Part shown: positions 24,873-32,749 of the stretch, piece by piece
Layout: each line of letters opens with the position of its first letter
How positions within the stretch are numbered: the stretch's first letter is position 1
NCBI GenBank assembly: GCA_036521995.1
Contig: DATDGR010000227.1
Coordinates: 1 to 33,696, forward strand
Direction: 5' to 3'
Source: Gp13-AA77 sp036521995
Lineage (GTDB): Bacteria > Acidobacteriota > Terriglobia > UBA7540
DNA: 33,696 nucleotides
Made by a program: the position numbers and the translations under genes
Notes under the pieces: model-generated
The model's database searches: none
What the model was told of the DNA's origin: nothing
The model's input: only the letters and a program-made list of their open reading frames with translations

Positions 24873-25103
24873 TCGGGCACCCCAAGCGTCAGTTCCTCCA
24901 CGTGCACCTGGCGGTCGTCCTGCGGTACCGGATCACCATGCAGGAGAAGACTCGACAGGTGCTGCTCGATGGCCTCGCGGATTTTACGCGTCTTCGATGG
25001 TCCTACCGTTGCTAAAGCAGCCGGGAACCGTGGGACTGTAGGCGAAGTAACCCTCATCTTCAGGTTCCTTCTCGATCACGATCTGAAATGAGTACAATCG
25101 CAC
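24869..25103 (-). pseudogene. hicB: hicB-like antitoxin, frameshifted
   Basis: From GTG 25103, preceded by AGGAGG at a 6-nt spacing, 39 codons read as a HicB antitoxin (MRLYSFQIVIEKEPEDEGYF, then AYSPTVPGCFSNGRTIEDA). They run into TAA at 24986-24984. In the next frame the family continues as KIREAIEQHLSSLLLHGDPVP and ends at 24869, overlapping hicA. Removing one base, or restoring two, around GACGCGTAAAATC rejoins the halves. Both members of the pair are therefore broken by single small indels. No DNA-binding C-terminal domain is present, so this is the short HicB form. Confidence 0.75.
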
Positions 25104-25160
25104 GTCGAGCCTCCTGTGATAGGCCGCGTAGGGCGGCGCTTCACACGCACCCATGGCTGC

Positions 25161-26003
25161 CTAAACTGCCACGATGGCGATCCCGCATCGATCAGCCTCT
25201 TCGATCAGCCGCTGCCGCTCGAACAGCAGCGTCTTCCCCGCGTCAATCGCGAGCGCCCGCGCGTTCGACCGGTCCATCACCTGAATGGTGGCAAGGCCTA
25301 CGACCGGCACGTCAAAGCGCATGTCCCGCTTGCTGACTTTGACGACCACCAGCCGCCGGCCGTTACCGAGCCGGCCGGCGCGCTCGATGACTGCGTCGGT
25401 GCCTTCCATGGCCTCGACGGCCACGCAGGCACAGTCCGCCACCACTACGGTCTGGCCTATATCGAGGGCGGCAATCTGGCGAGCGATTTCGTGGCCGTAC
25501 TCCACATCGGCCGCTTCTCCGTCGTTGAGGCCGCGCCAGGTCAGCGTCCCAGCCTCGGGAAGGAGGGGTTTGAGGAACAAGGTGGAGTCCACAACTTGCA
25601 TCCCCTGCCCTTCCAGCATCTGAACGAAAGCGCCGATCAGAGCGTCCGTGTTCTTGCGGTCCAAGTTTTCGAGAGCTCCCTGGACTAGCCCGTCGGGCGG
25701 AATCGAACTGTAGAGCTGCACGTGCTTCACCTGGCCGGCTAGCAAGACGCGGCCCACGCGCTCCGAGTGCAGCAGCGCGAGCAAGCGCGCCAGCTCGCCG
25801 AGGCTCAGCCAGTGGACGGTCGAAGCGGTCTTGGCAAGGTCAGGAGAAGCCTCCTCTCGGATGGCGAAGACGACGGGATCAATCCCCTGGTCGCGCGCAG
25901 CCTCGACCACCAGAAAAGGAAAGCGTCCGCTGCCCGCAATGACGGCCAGGCGGTTGCGCTCACTGGGAATCGGCTGGGAGGGGTTATCCAATGGTTCGGT
26001 CAC
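25161..26003 (-). CDS. lpxI: UDP-2,3-diacylglucosamine pyrophosphatase LpxI
   Basis: Hydrolyses UDP-2,3-diacylglucosamine to lipid X and UMP in lipid A biosynthesis, replacing LpxH in many bacteria outside the gamma- and beta-proteobacteria. The former DUF1009 layout is complete: LAVIAGSGRFPFLVVEAA (19-36), LLAGQVKH (87-94), TDALIGAF, LTWRGLNDGEAADVEYGHEIA, TVVVADCACVAVEAMEGTDA, and VSKRDMRFDVPVVGLATI, in which Asp231 is probably the catalytic aspartate. Length is 280 residues, as expected. The start is GTG 26003 with GGAGGG very close upstream. The gene is 54 bp downstream of lpxA and clearly in the same operon. Confidence 0.93.
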   Translation of the reverse strand: MTEPLDNPSQPIPSERNRLAVIAGSGRFPFLVVEAARDQGIDPVVFAIREEASPDLAKTASTVHWLSLGELARLLALLHSERVGRVLLAGQVKHVQLYSSIPPDGLVQGALENLDRKNTDALIGAFVQMLEGQGMQVVDSTLFLKPLLPEAGTLTWRGLNDGEAADVEYGHEIARQIAALDIGQTVVVADCACVAVEAMEGTDAVIERAGRLGNGRRLVVVKVSKRDMRFDVPVVGLATIQVMDRSNARALAIDAGKTLLFERQRLIEEADRCGIAIVAV

Positions 26004-26057
26004 CGACCCTCCGTTGTGCTTAATTGAAAAGCACGGCTGACAGAGGTCATTTCTAAT

Positions 26058-26834
26058 TCACTTGGCCAGGCCTCGTTCCGCAGTGCGCACGAAGTCCAGC
26101 AGCACCCGGACGTGGTCGGACTGGAAGCTCTTGGCCTCGATAGCTTCGAGCGCTTGAGTAGTGTTCAGTTTGGATCGGCAGAGCAGGCGGAATGCCTGGT
26201 CGAGTTCGTCGATGTCCGCTTTACTAAGGCCGCGCCGCTCAAGGCCGATGCGGTTGGCTCCCAGAACCTCGATGGGGCGCGGAGCCGTTGACTTCGAATA
26301 CGGCAGTATGTCCCGGTTCACGATGGTATAGCTACCAAGAAAGCTGTAAGTTCCAACGCGGGTGAACTGTTGGATGCCGCAAAAAGCGCCCACGGTGGCG
26401 TAGTCACCAATCTCCACATGGCCGGCTAACGAGGCCGCGTTCGCCATAATGATGTGGTCGCCCAAGATGCAGTCATGGGCGATGTGGACATACGCCATCA
26501 GGAGGTTATGATTGCCGATCCGGGTCACCCCTTCGCCTTCTGTCGTGCCGCGGTGGATGGTAATGAACTCGCGGAAGATGTTTTCATCGCCAATCTCGAG
26601 CCGGGTGGGCTCGCCGCCATATTTCATATCCTGGGGGTCGAGGCCGATCGAGGCGAAAGGAAAGATCCGGTTGCGGCAGCCGATACACGTCGGGCCCTCG
26701 AGCACGGCGTGCGACATCACCTCGCAGTCTTCACCGAGCTCCACGCCTTTACCAATCACTGCAAAAGGGCCGACAACGACGCCGCACGCTAACTTCGCCT
26801 GAGGATGGATCGATGCGGTCGGATGAGCCTTCAT
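26058..26834 (-). CDS. lpxA: Acyl-[ACP]--UDP-N-acetylglucosamine O-acyltransferase LpxA
   Basis: Catalyses the first acylation of UDP-GlcNAc (or UDP-GlcNAc3N) in lipid A synthesis. The N-terminal two thirds is a left-handed beta-helix of hexapeptide repeats (TASIHPQAKL, FAVIGKGVELGEDCEV, IGLDPQDMKY). The catalytic His is visible as His120 in YVHIAHDCILGDH. The helical C-terminus includes LGANRIGLERRGLSKADIDE, the normal LpxA rather than LpxD ending. ATG 26834 overlaps the fabZ TGA by 4 bp (ATGA), and the 258-residue length then fits the family. An Arg-rich 42-residue upstream extension is only fabZ read out of frame. Together with the Gfo/Idh gene this raises the question of whether the substrate is the 3-amino sugar. 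Confidence 0.95.
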   Translation of the reverse strand: MKAHPTASIHPQAKLACGVVVGPFAVIGKGVELGEDCEVMSHAVLEGPTCIGCRNRIFPFASIGLDPQDMKYGGEPTRLEIGDENIFREFITIHRGTTEGEGVTRIGNHNLLMAYVHIAHDCILGDHIIMANAASLAGHVEIGDYATVGAFCGIQQFTRVGTYSFLGSYTIVNRDILPYSKSTAPRPIEVLGANRIGLERRGLSKADIDELDQAFRLLCRSKLNTTQALEAIEAKSFQSDHVRVLLDFVRTAERGLAK

Positions 26835-27313
26835 TTGCCTGGACGATCGACGATGGCGAACCGCACCGTCGCCTCCGCCACCAGCCGTCCGTCCACCAGG
26901 GCGCGGCCCTTCATGGTGCCGAAGTGGTTGCGCCGGTTGAGCAGTTCCATTTCGATGCACAACTGGTCGCCAGGGATGACCGGCCGCCGGAACTTCGCGT
27001 TCTCGATGCCGGTGAAGTAGATAAGCTTGTCCTCGATGCCCGGCTCTTCGGCGTACGTCAAGATGCCGGCCACCTGAGCCATGGCCTCGATCACCAGCAC
27101 ACCCGGCATCACCGGCACGCCCGGGAAATGGCCCTGAAAATAAGGTTCGTTGATGGTGACGTTCTTTAGGCCCACAATACGCTTGCCGGGCTCCAACTCG
27201 ACAATCCGGTCGACCATCAAGAACGGGTAACGGTGCGGAAGGATCCGGAGAATGTCCGTGATGTTGAAAACCACCCGGCTCTCGGTCTCCGGAGTTGTCA
27301 CCGGGTCAGCCAC
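26831..27313 (-). CDS. fabZ: 3-hydroxyacyl-[acyl-carrier-protein] dehydratase FabZ
   Basis: A hot-dog-fold dehydratase of fatty acid elongation, often in lpx operons because it competes with LpxA and LpxD for 3-hydroxyacyl-ACP. FNITDILRILPHRYPFLMVD opens the domain. The active site is GHFPGVPVMPG with His62, then VLVIEAMAQVAG with Glu76, and GIENAKFRRPVIPGDQL follows. GTG 27313 is chosen: AAGGAG lies about 10 nt upstream and the 160-residue product is near family length. The frame also has ATG 27385, but a perfect TATAAT (27384-27389 on the opposite strand) overlaps that ATG, so a transcript from that promoter would start downstream of it. It begins the fabZ-lpxA-lpxI cluster; no lpxD or lpxC is present in the window. 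Confidence 0.92.
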   Translation of the reverse strand: MADPVTTPETESRVVFNITDILRILPHRYPFLMVDRIVELEPGKRIVGLKNVTINEPYFQGHFPGVPVMPGVLVIEAMAQVAGILTYAEEPGIEDKLIYFTGIENAKFRRPVIPGDQLCIEMELLNRRNHFGTMKGRALVDGRLVAEATVRFAIVDRPGK

Positions 27314-27383
27314 TTTTTCACGGTCTCCTTCGCGGTTTGCATGAGGCTTGGCGAGCAGAAGCGTGCGCTCGGGCCGCGCCGCC

Positions 27384-27389
27384 ATTATA
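27384..27389 (-). promoter_or_regulatory. Consensus -10 box (TATAAT) for the fabZ-lpxA-lpxI operon
   Basis: The minus strand reads CGATTATAATGG, a perfect TATAAT. A 4/6 match to TTGACA (TCGTCA) lies 18 nt upstream. The implied start of transcription is about 7 nt downstream, inside the long fabZ frame, which supports the GTG 27313 start. The degenerate IS end begins at 27427, about 38 bp from the -10 box. Confidence 0.5.
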
Positions 27390-27426
27390 ATCGAAAGCCT
27401 CGGGGATTGACGATTGATCGTATCGC

Positions 27427-28695
27427 GCAGCCTAAAATGTAACCGGCGAGGTATCGTCGCGCAATTTGAAAATGTAACCCGTTACGGATACGGGTTACGT
27501 GATGAGTTGCACTTCGAGAAGAGACTATCTGCGGAGAATCTATGCTCGTTACCAGCAAGCGTGCGGAGCGGAAAAGGAACGCATCCTGGACGAGTTTTGC
27601 GCCAACTGTGATTACAACCGCAAGTACGCGATTCGGCTTCTGAATGGCCCGGCCCCGAGTGGGAGGCCGGTGGGAAAGCGGCGACGGCGCCGAGGCTTCA
27701 CTTGCGGTCCGCGGGTGCTGTCGATTTTGAAGGCGGTCTGGGAGGCGGCCGATGATCCCTGGTGGGTGCGCCTCAAGGCGCTGTGGCCGGAGTGGATGCC
27801 CTGGATCCGCCGCCGCTTCCGGCGGGGCGCTGAGACGGAGCAGCCGTGGCTTGGCATCAGCCCGCGCAGCATCGATTACCGCCGGCTCTACGGCCGCACC
27901 CAGCCGGGGACCCTGCTGAAGCCTCACCTCCCGCTCAAGACGGATCACGGGGATGTCCTAGGTGCCGGGCTACACCGAGATCGACTTGGTTTCGCATTCG
28001 GGCAACTCGGCTGCGGGCGATTTCTGCTCGGCGCTCAACTTGACCGAGATCCACACGGGCTGGACCGAGACGCAGGCCGTGCTGGGCAAGAGCCGGAGGC
28101 GGTGCGGGGCGCTCTGCAGGCGATCCCTTTGGCTTGCATGAACGACCCTCTCGACCGCTACGGCCAGGTCGGAGCGCTTCAATTCAGGCGCGGGCGGCCC
28201 TACCAGAAAGACGACCACGCGCCCATCGAGCCGAAGAACTGGAGGCAGGTGCGGCGCCTGCGGGGCTACGGGCGTTACGATACGGCGGCGGCGCGGGAAG
28301 CCCTCAACGATCGGCACCGCCACGAGCGGCGGCGCTTCCAGAATCTGTTTCTGCCTTCGGTGAAGCTGGCGCAGAAGGAGCGGGTGGGCTCGCGGCGGCG
28401 ATACCAAGCACCGCAGACTCCGTTGCAGCGCCTGGCGGCTTCCGGGGCGGCCGATCCGGCGCGCCTGGCGGAGCTGCAGGGTCTGCGCGAGGGGCTCGAT
28501 CCGTTGGAGCTCTCGGCCCCGATTGAAGCCAAGCTGAAGGGGATCTTCGCGCTCAGCCGCGAGGCACCCGCGCCCTCGCCCGCCCACCGTGCGCACGATC
28601 GCGAGTCAAATTCGAGCCCAAGAGCCGGGCTCCGCGCTGTGGGTAACATTTACAAATTGCAAGACGAAGCAGGCAAAGTGACATTCTTAGATTGC
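27427..28695 (+). mobile_element. Degenerate insertion sequence with about 54-bp imperfect inverted ends
   Basis: The left end (27427-27480) and the reverse complement of the right end (28641-28695) align along their length: GCAGCCTAA-AATGTAAC against GCAATCTAAGAATGTCAC, then CAATTTGAAAATGTAACCC against CAATTTGTAAATGTTACCC. Each end holds two AATGTNAC boxes, likely transposase-binding sites. Inside is a broken DDE-type transposase gene. The element lies between fabZ and a divergent isomerase-like gene. No direct repeat was found outside the ends, so the exact tips are uncertain. Confidence 0.7.
27502..28640 (+). pseudogene. Integrase/transposase (DDE, rve-like) pseudogene
   Basis: The N-terminal part reads SRRDYLRRIYARYQQACG, DEFCANCDYNRKYAIRLLNG and LKALWPEWMPWIRRRF, the usual opening of an IS transposase with an HTH and rve catalytic core. 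Near 27950 the frame shifts: the catalytic segment PGYTEIDLVSHSGNSAAGDF, LNLTEIHTGWTETQAV continues one frame over from 27962. Near 28110-28135 a deletion removes the second catalytic block (normally a G-F-D-S-D-N-G type motif), and the first frame resumes with NDPLDRYGQ, RGRPYQKDDHAPIEPKNWRQ, which holds the catalytic Glu. With a frameshift and a lost catalytic Asp it cannot be active. Family assignment beyond a rve-type DDE transposase (IS481/ISNCY-like) is not firm. Confidence 0.75.
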
Positions 28696-28791
28696 TTGAC
28701 AGGTTGATGATTGTAGGCTGAAGATGAGAAGTGCGGACCGGCTGGTGGGATACAGTCGGCCATCTTCAACCCTCGATTTTCAATCAACTCA

Positions 28792-29646
28792 ATGTGTTCG
28801 CGACGCGAACTTATCGGGACGCTGGCTGCCACCTGGCTTTCGACGCCTTGGCAGGTCCCCTTGGTGACAAGCTCCGCCAGAGTTGAAATTGGTGTGTGCG
28901 CGCCGCCCGCCGATCTGGAGAAGGCCAAAAGCTTCGGATTCGATTATCTGGAGCCGCCCGCTGCTGTCGTGGCCGCGATGAACGAAGCGGAGTTCCAGAA
29001 CTTCCAAGCTCGCGTCACGCGGTCGTACTTTCCTTGCACCAGTTTCAACGGTTTCATTCGGACCCTAAAAGTGGTCGGCGAGAACGTCAGCCGTCCCGAT
29101 CTCGAGGGATATCTGAACCCGTGCCTTGACCGCTGCCGGCAACTGGGCGGCGAGGTGGTGGTTTGGGGCAGCGCCGGCTCGCGCAACGTTCCTGAAGGGT
29201 TCGCGCGCGAGCGCGCTTGGGCACAGATTCAGGACTTCCTGCGCTTGGCGGGCGACATTGCCCGGTCCCGCCGGTTGGTCATCGCCATCGAGCCCTTGCG
29301 GCGTCAGGAATCGAATATCATCAACACCGCCGCCGAGGCCCTGCGCCTGGTGCAAGAAGTCAACCACCCCAACATCCGCATGATTGTCGACTACTATCAC
29401 CTCCGCGCTGAAAACGAGGATCCGGAGATTATCTGGCGAGCTCGCCATGACATTGTCCACTTCCACTTCGCCAATCCGCAGGGCAGGCGCTGGCCGAGGA
29501 AACCCTCGGAAGACCCCGAGTACGGGCGTTTCTTTCAGTTGGTAAAAAAGATCGGCTTCCGGGGTGGCCTCTCGATCGAAGGAAGCGGCACGTTCGAACA
29601 GGACGCGAGCGCTAGTCTGGAATTCTTTCGCCAGGAGCTGTCCTGA
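28792..29646 (+). CDS. Sugar phosphate isomerase/epimerase-like TIM-barrel protein with Tat-like leader
   Basis: A 284-residue xylose-isomerase-like TIM barrel (AP endonuclease family 2 fold). The N-terminus MCSRRELIGTLAATWLS has the twin-arginine pattern S-R-R-x-L-I-G followed by a hydrophobic stretch, so Tat export is likely. The barrel shows IGVCAPPADLEKAKSFGFDY, FNGFIRT, GGEVVVWGSAGSRNVPEGF, VIAIEPLRRQESNIINT (metal-binding Glu), NIRMIVDYYHL (Asp/His) and HFHFANPQG with GLSIEGSG at the end, which fits a divalent-metal isomerase or epimerase. The substrate cannot be predicted. ATG 28792 lacks a good ribosome-binding site. The gene lies just beyond the degenerate IS right end and 70 bp before the deacetylase-family gene. 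Confidence 0.85.
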   Translation: MCSRRELIGTLAATWLSTPWQVPLVTSSARVEIGVCAPPADLEKAKSFGFDYLEPPAAVVAAMNEAEFQNFQARVTRSYFPCTSFNGFIRTLKVVGENVSRPDLEGYLNPCLDRCRQLGGEVVVWGSAGSRNVPEGFARERAWAQIQDFLRLAGDIARSRRLVIAIEPLRRQESNIINTAAEALRLVQEVNHPNIRMIVDYYHLRAENEDPEIIWRARHDIVHFHFANPQGRRWPRKPSEDPEYGRFFQLVKKIGFRGGLSIEGSGTFEQDASASLEFFRQELS

Positions 29647-29716
29647 CCGGCTGGGTTTCCCTCGCGCTTCCTCACTACTACGCCACCCTGACTGTCGCGG
29701 GTTATGATAATCAGAC

Positions 29717-30649
29717 ATGAAGATCGTCTACTCGGATCAGTACGACCTCCACCTCGGCGATCACGTCTTTCCTTCCATCAAGTATAAGTTGACGTATAAC
29801 AAGCTGGTGGCCGATGGAATCGTAGGTCCCGCCGACCTCATCGAGCCCGAACCCGCCTCTGACGAAGACGTGGCCCTGGTCCACCGGCGCGACTACATCC
29901 ATAAACTCCGGACCGGAACCCTCTCTTACACGGACATTCTGCGGCTTGAGATTCCGTATTCACCCGAACTGATCCGGGCCGTGTGGCTCGCGGCCGGAGG
30001 GTCAATCCTCGCCGGCCGGCTGGCGCTCCGCGATGCGGCTTGCGTCAACCTCGGCGGTGGCTTCCACCATGCCTACCCCGATCACGGCGAGGGCTTCTGT
30101 GTGCTCCACGACGTGGCCATCGCCATCCGCCGCCTGCAGCGCGACGGCGTTATCCGCACGGCCATGACGGTTGATTGCGACGTCCATCAGGGCAACGGCA
30201 CCGCCGAAATCTTTGCGGGCGATCCGAGTGTCTTTACCTTCTCGATGCACCAGGAGCATAATTATCCGTACCCCAAACCGCCCAGCTCCCTCGACATCGA
30301 CCTCGAAGACGGTGCGGCTGACAACGAGTATCTGGCCGCCCTTGAAGACGGGCTTCAACGCGCCTTTGCCGCCTTCCAGCCGGACATCGTGTTCTATCTC
30401 GCCGGTGCGGACCCTTATCGCGAAGACCAGCTTGGCGGTTTGAAGCTCAGTCTTGCGGGCCTCGAGCACCGTGATCGGATGGTCTTCGAGAAGGCGCAGA
30501 AACGGAAGGCGCCCGTGGCGGTCACGTTCGCGGGTGGCTACGCGCGTCACGTGCAGGACACCGTTCGTATCCACGCCGCCACCGTGCGAATTGCCAAGGA
30601 ATTCGCGAGCGCGGGCAGTTCGCAACGTTCCCGGAACGCCCCTATCTGA
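29717..30649 (+). CDS. Histone deacetylase family protein (AcuC/HDAC fold)
   Basis: A zinc amidohydrolase of the arginase-deacetylase fold. Bacterial members deacetylate acetyl-lysine, acetylpolyamines or acetoin-related substrates. Active-site pieces are present: NLGGGFHHAYPDHGEGFC with the tandem His117-His118, MTVDCDVHQGNGTAEIF with zinc ligands Asp155 and His157, and LAGADPYREDQLGGL with the third ligand Asp232. The 310-residue length is normal. The ATG has no ribosome-binding site; instead TATGATAAT ends 7 nt before it, so a leaderless transcript is possible. Its last 8 bp overlap the convergent YdjC-like gene. The specific substrate is unknown; the PY of GADPY is found in many bacterial class II-like members. 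Confidence 0.9.
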   Translation: MKIVYSDQYDLHLGDHVFPSIKYKLTYNKLVADGIVGPADLIEPEPASDEDVALVHRRDYIHKLRTGTLSYTDILRLEIPYSPELIRAVWLAAGGSILAGRLALRDAACVNLGGGFHHAYPDHGEGFCVLHDVAIAIRRLQRDGVIRTAMTVDCDVHQGNGTAEIFAGDPSVFTFSMHQEHNYPYPKPPSSLDIDLEDGAADNEYLAALEDGLQRAFAAFQPDIVFYLAGADPYREDQLGGLKLSLAGLEHRDRMVFEKAQKRKAPVAVTFAGGYARHVQDTVRIHAATVRIAKEFASAGSSQRSRNAPI

Positions 30650-31601
30650 TCTTCTTCAGATCTTTCCAGTGCACCAAGATGATGTGGTTCCCGTCGACAG
30701 CCTGTCGAAATTCAGGGCTGGTAACCGCCTTAAAGTCGCGGGCGCGCCAGGCGGCGCCGTAATCGGGATGATCGACGGCGATGGCCTGGAGTTCCGCGTC
30801 GTCGTGGCCGAGGTGTACGATCATCTCGTTCAGGCCCGGCTTGAGTTCCTGGAGCGCATGGATGTAAGACTCCGTCCAGGTTTCCGGCTTCACCTGCGGC
30901 GTTAACATGGTGAGCGAATCGAGTACCACGTCGTCCGGCGCCAGCAGAGAAAGCATCTTGGCTTGGGGTCCGGTGACGTGCAGAGCCAGGAATGGCAGGT
31001 GATACTCGTGTGCCACCTTCACCAGCGCCGCGTAGTATTCGGGCCGCGCCGCCAGCGTTCCCATGTGCATGTCGAGATGGGTGGGATGAATACCCGTCGA
31101 CATCGCACGTTCCACCTGCGCGCGGATTTCGCGCTCGACTTCTGCAGGGGTCGCGTGCTCGACTACCGGCGCGACCTCGGGCCAGAAGTAACCCTCCGGG
31201 CTGAGCAGCGTCGGCACCTGATCATGCGGCGCCACCGGCCCCCAGCGGTAGGTCTTCCATTCGCTGGTCAGCGTCAAGTGCAGCCCGAGATCAGCATCCG
31301 GGTGTGACTTAGCCCAGTCCGCGACTTCGGTGAGCCACGGGCAAGGCACCATCACGCTCGCCGACGTCACCGCCCCCGATTCGAGGGCCGCGAAGCTGGC
31401 GTCGTCGACGGAGTGCGCCACGGCAAGGTCGTCCGCGTGAATGATCAGAAGCTTGGCGTCCGGGGCGAAACCGAAGCGTTCGGCTATCGTCTTATTTTGA
31501 GCCTGGACCGGTACTGCGGCGAGAGTCACCTCCAAGAGGAGTGCCGCGGGGATCGCTCCCCGTCGGATAGGCCGCGGAAAAAAGTCTTGGGACGATGTCA
31601 T
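30642..31601 (-). CDS. ChbG/YdjC-like carbohydrate deacetylase, secreted
   Basis: A 319-residue member of the YdjC/ChbG family, metal-dependent deacetylases of chito-oligosaccharides and related N-acetyl sugars. Residues about 15-36 (GAIPAALLLEVTLAAVPVQAQ) look like a signal peptide, unlike cytoplasmic ChbG, so this is probably exported. Motifs: LLIIHADDLAVAHSVDDAS with Asp57-Asp58, DLGLHLTLTSEW, and THLDMHMGTLA with metal-type His175 and His179. The C-terminus closes with NEMIVHLGHDD and GNHIILVHWKDL. ATG 31601 is used; a TTG three codons upstream lies inside the dispersed GTCATCCTGAGC repeat, which also overlaps this start region. Confidence 0.85.
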   Translation of the reverse strand: MTSSQDFFPRPIRRGAIPAALLLEVTLAAVPVQAQNKTIAERFGFAPDAKLLIIHADDLAVAHSVDDASFAALESGAVTSASVMVPCPWLTEVADWAKSHPDADLGLHLTLTSEWKTYRWGPVAPHDQVPTLLSPEGYFWPEVAPVVEHATPAEVEREIRAQVERAMSTGIHPTHLDMHMGTLAARPEYYAALVKVAHEYHLPFLALHVTGPQAKMLSLLAPDDVVLDSLTMLTPQVKPETWTESYIHALQELKPGLNEMIVHLGHDDAELQAIAVDHPDYGAAWRARDFKAVTSPEFRQAVDGNHIILVHWKDLKKIR

Positions 31602-31620
31602 CCTGAGCAACGCGAAGGAT
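31597..31620. repeat. GTCATCCTGAGC dispersed repeat with short stem
   Basis: GTCATCCTGAGC (31597-31608) is identical to the box at about 3915 and is followed here by AACGCGAAGGAT, giving an ATCCT/AGGAT stem. It spans the start of the YdjC-like gene and the 3' flank of larE. From memory this type of box is scattered through many acidobacterial genomes. Confidence 0.6.
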
Positions 31621-31632
31621 CTGCTCCTATCT

Positions 31633-32460
31633 TCAGAGGGCTCCGCCCGCGGAGATCTTCACCAGGTTTAGCGACCCCTGCCGATAGCCTTCCAGATCGA
31701 GGGTGACGTAAGTGAAACCCAGCTTTTTGAAGATGTCGACGAAGCGCCGGACCATCGGAGGGTCGAGTGCGCGGGGCAGCTCTTCCGGAGCGATTTCGAT
31801 GCGGGCCAGTTGATCGTGATGCCGGACGCGGAATCGCACAAAGCCGAGGGCGCGAAGAGCTTCTTCGCCCTGCTCCACCACGCTGAGGCGCTCGGGCGTG
31901 ACTTCGACGCCGTAGGCGACGCGCGAGGCCAGACAGGGTGAAGCCGGCCGGTCCCAGACGGGCACGCCGGCGCGACGCGCGAGCTCGCGAATGTCCGCTT
32001 TGGTGAGCCCGGCCGCCACCAGCGGCGTCAGCACCCGATGTTCCCGAGCAGCCTGCTGCCCGGGGCGCCAGTCGCCGAGGTCGTCCAGGTTCACGCCATA
32101 GGCCACGGCCGCGAAGCCACGCTGGAAAGCAAGCTCATCGAGCTTGTCGAAGAGTTCGTCCTTGCAGAAGAAACAGCGATCGGGCGCATTGGCGCGATAC
32201 GAAGGGTTCGACACCTCGCTGGTCTCGATAGACTCATGCGGCAGCGCAAGCTGAGCGGCGCAGGCCTCAGCCTGTTGGCGGTCGTGCTGCGAAAGACTGG
32301 CGCTGACCGCCGTTACCGCCAGCATGTTCTCGCCGAGAACCTTGTGCGCAGAGAAGGCCAGGAAAGCGGAGTCAACTCCGCCCGAGTATGCCACCACGAG
32401 TGACGGTACGCTCGAGAGCTCGGCTTCAAGGCGCGCTTGTTTGGCTTCCAGTTCGCCCAT
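31633..32460 (-). CDS. larE: ATP-dependent sulfur transferase LarE, three-cysteine type
   Basis: An adenylating PP-loop enzyme that converts the nicotinic-acid-derived precursor to the thiocarboxylated form during synthesis of the nickel-pincer nucleotide cofactor of lactate racemase and related enzymes. The PP-loop is AYSGGVDSAFLAF with SGGVDS at 26-31. Cys176 in ASPCLASRVAYG matches, even in number, the sacrificial cysteine of the Lactobacillus plantarum enzyme. A CxxC pair (Cys96 and Cys99 in DRCFFCKDELF) plus Cys176 gives the three cysteines described for LarE variants that bind a [4Fe-4S] cluster and are not consumed, so this is likely that type. The N-terminal ATG 32460 is used. larB, larC and larA are not in the window, so the rest of the pathway must be elsewhere. 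Confidence 0.92.
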   Translation of the reverse strand: MGELEAKQARLEAELSSVPSLVVAYSGGVDSAFLAFSAHKVLGENMLAVTAVSASLSQHDRQQAEACAAQLALPHESIETSEVSNPSYRANAPDRCFFCKDELFDKLDELAFQRGFAAVAYGVNLDDLGDWRPGQQAAREHRVLTPLVAAGLTKADIRELARRAGVPVWDRPASPCLASRVAYGVEVTPERLSVVEQGEEALRALGFVRFRVRHHDQLARIEIAPEELPRALDPPMVRRFVDIFKKLGFTYVTLDLEGYRQGSLNLVKISAGGAL

Positions 32461-32749
32461 AACAACCGGATTCCAGAATAACCCTGCGGACGATCCAAAT
32501 CAATGCGAGGACGATCCTCGTCGGTGCGGCGCTGTGGGAGCGCCGATCGGCGAAGTATATCCGTTGACTCGCGGCTACCGGAATGAGCTTCGCTTGGTTT
32601 CAGTTTACCCGAAACGAACCACCCTTCAAATGACGCATTTGCTAAAATCAGGCCGCCGGCGAAATCAAAGCTATATCTTTTGTCCTCAATTGCTTAGATC
32701 GGCGGCGGACAAGCGCCTAATTGGCGTTAAGGTACAGCACTGTTTTGTT

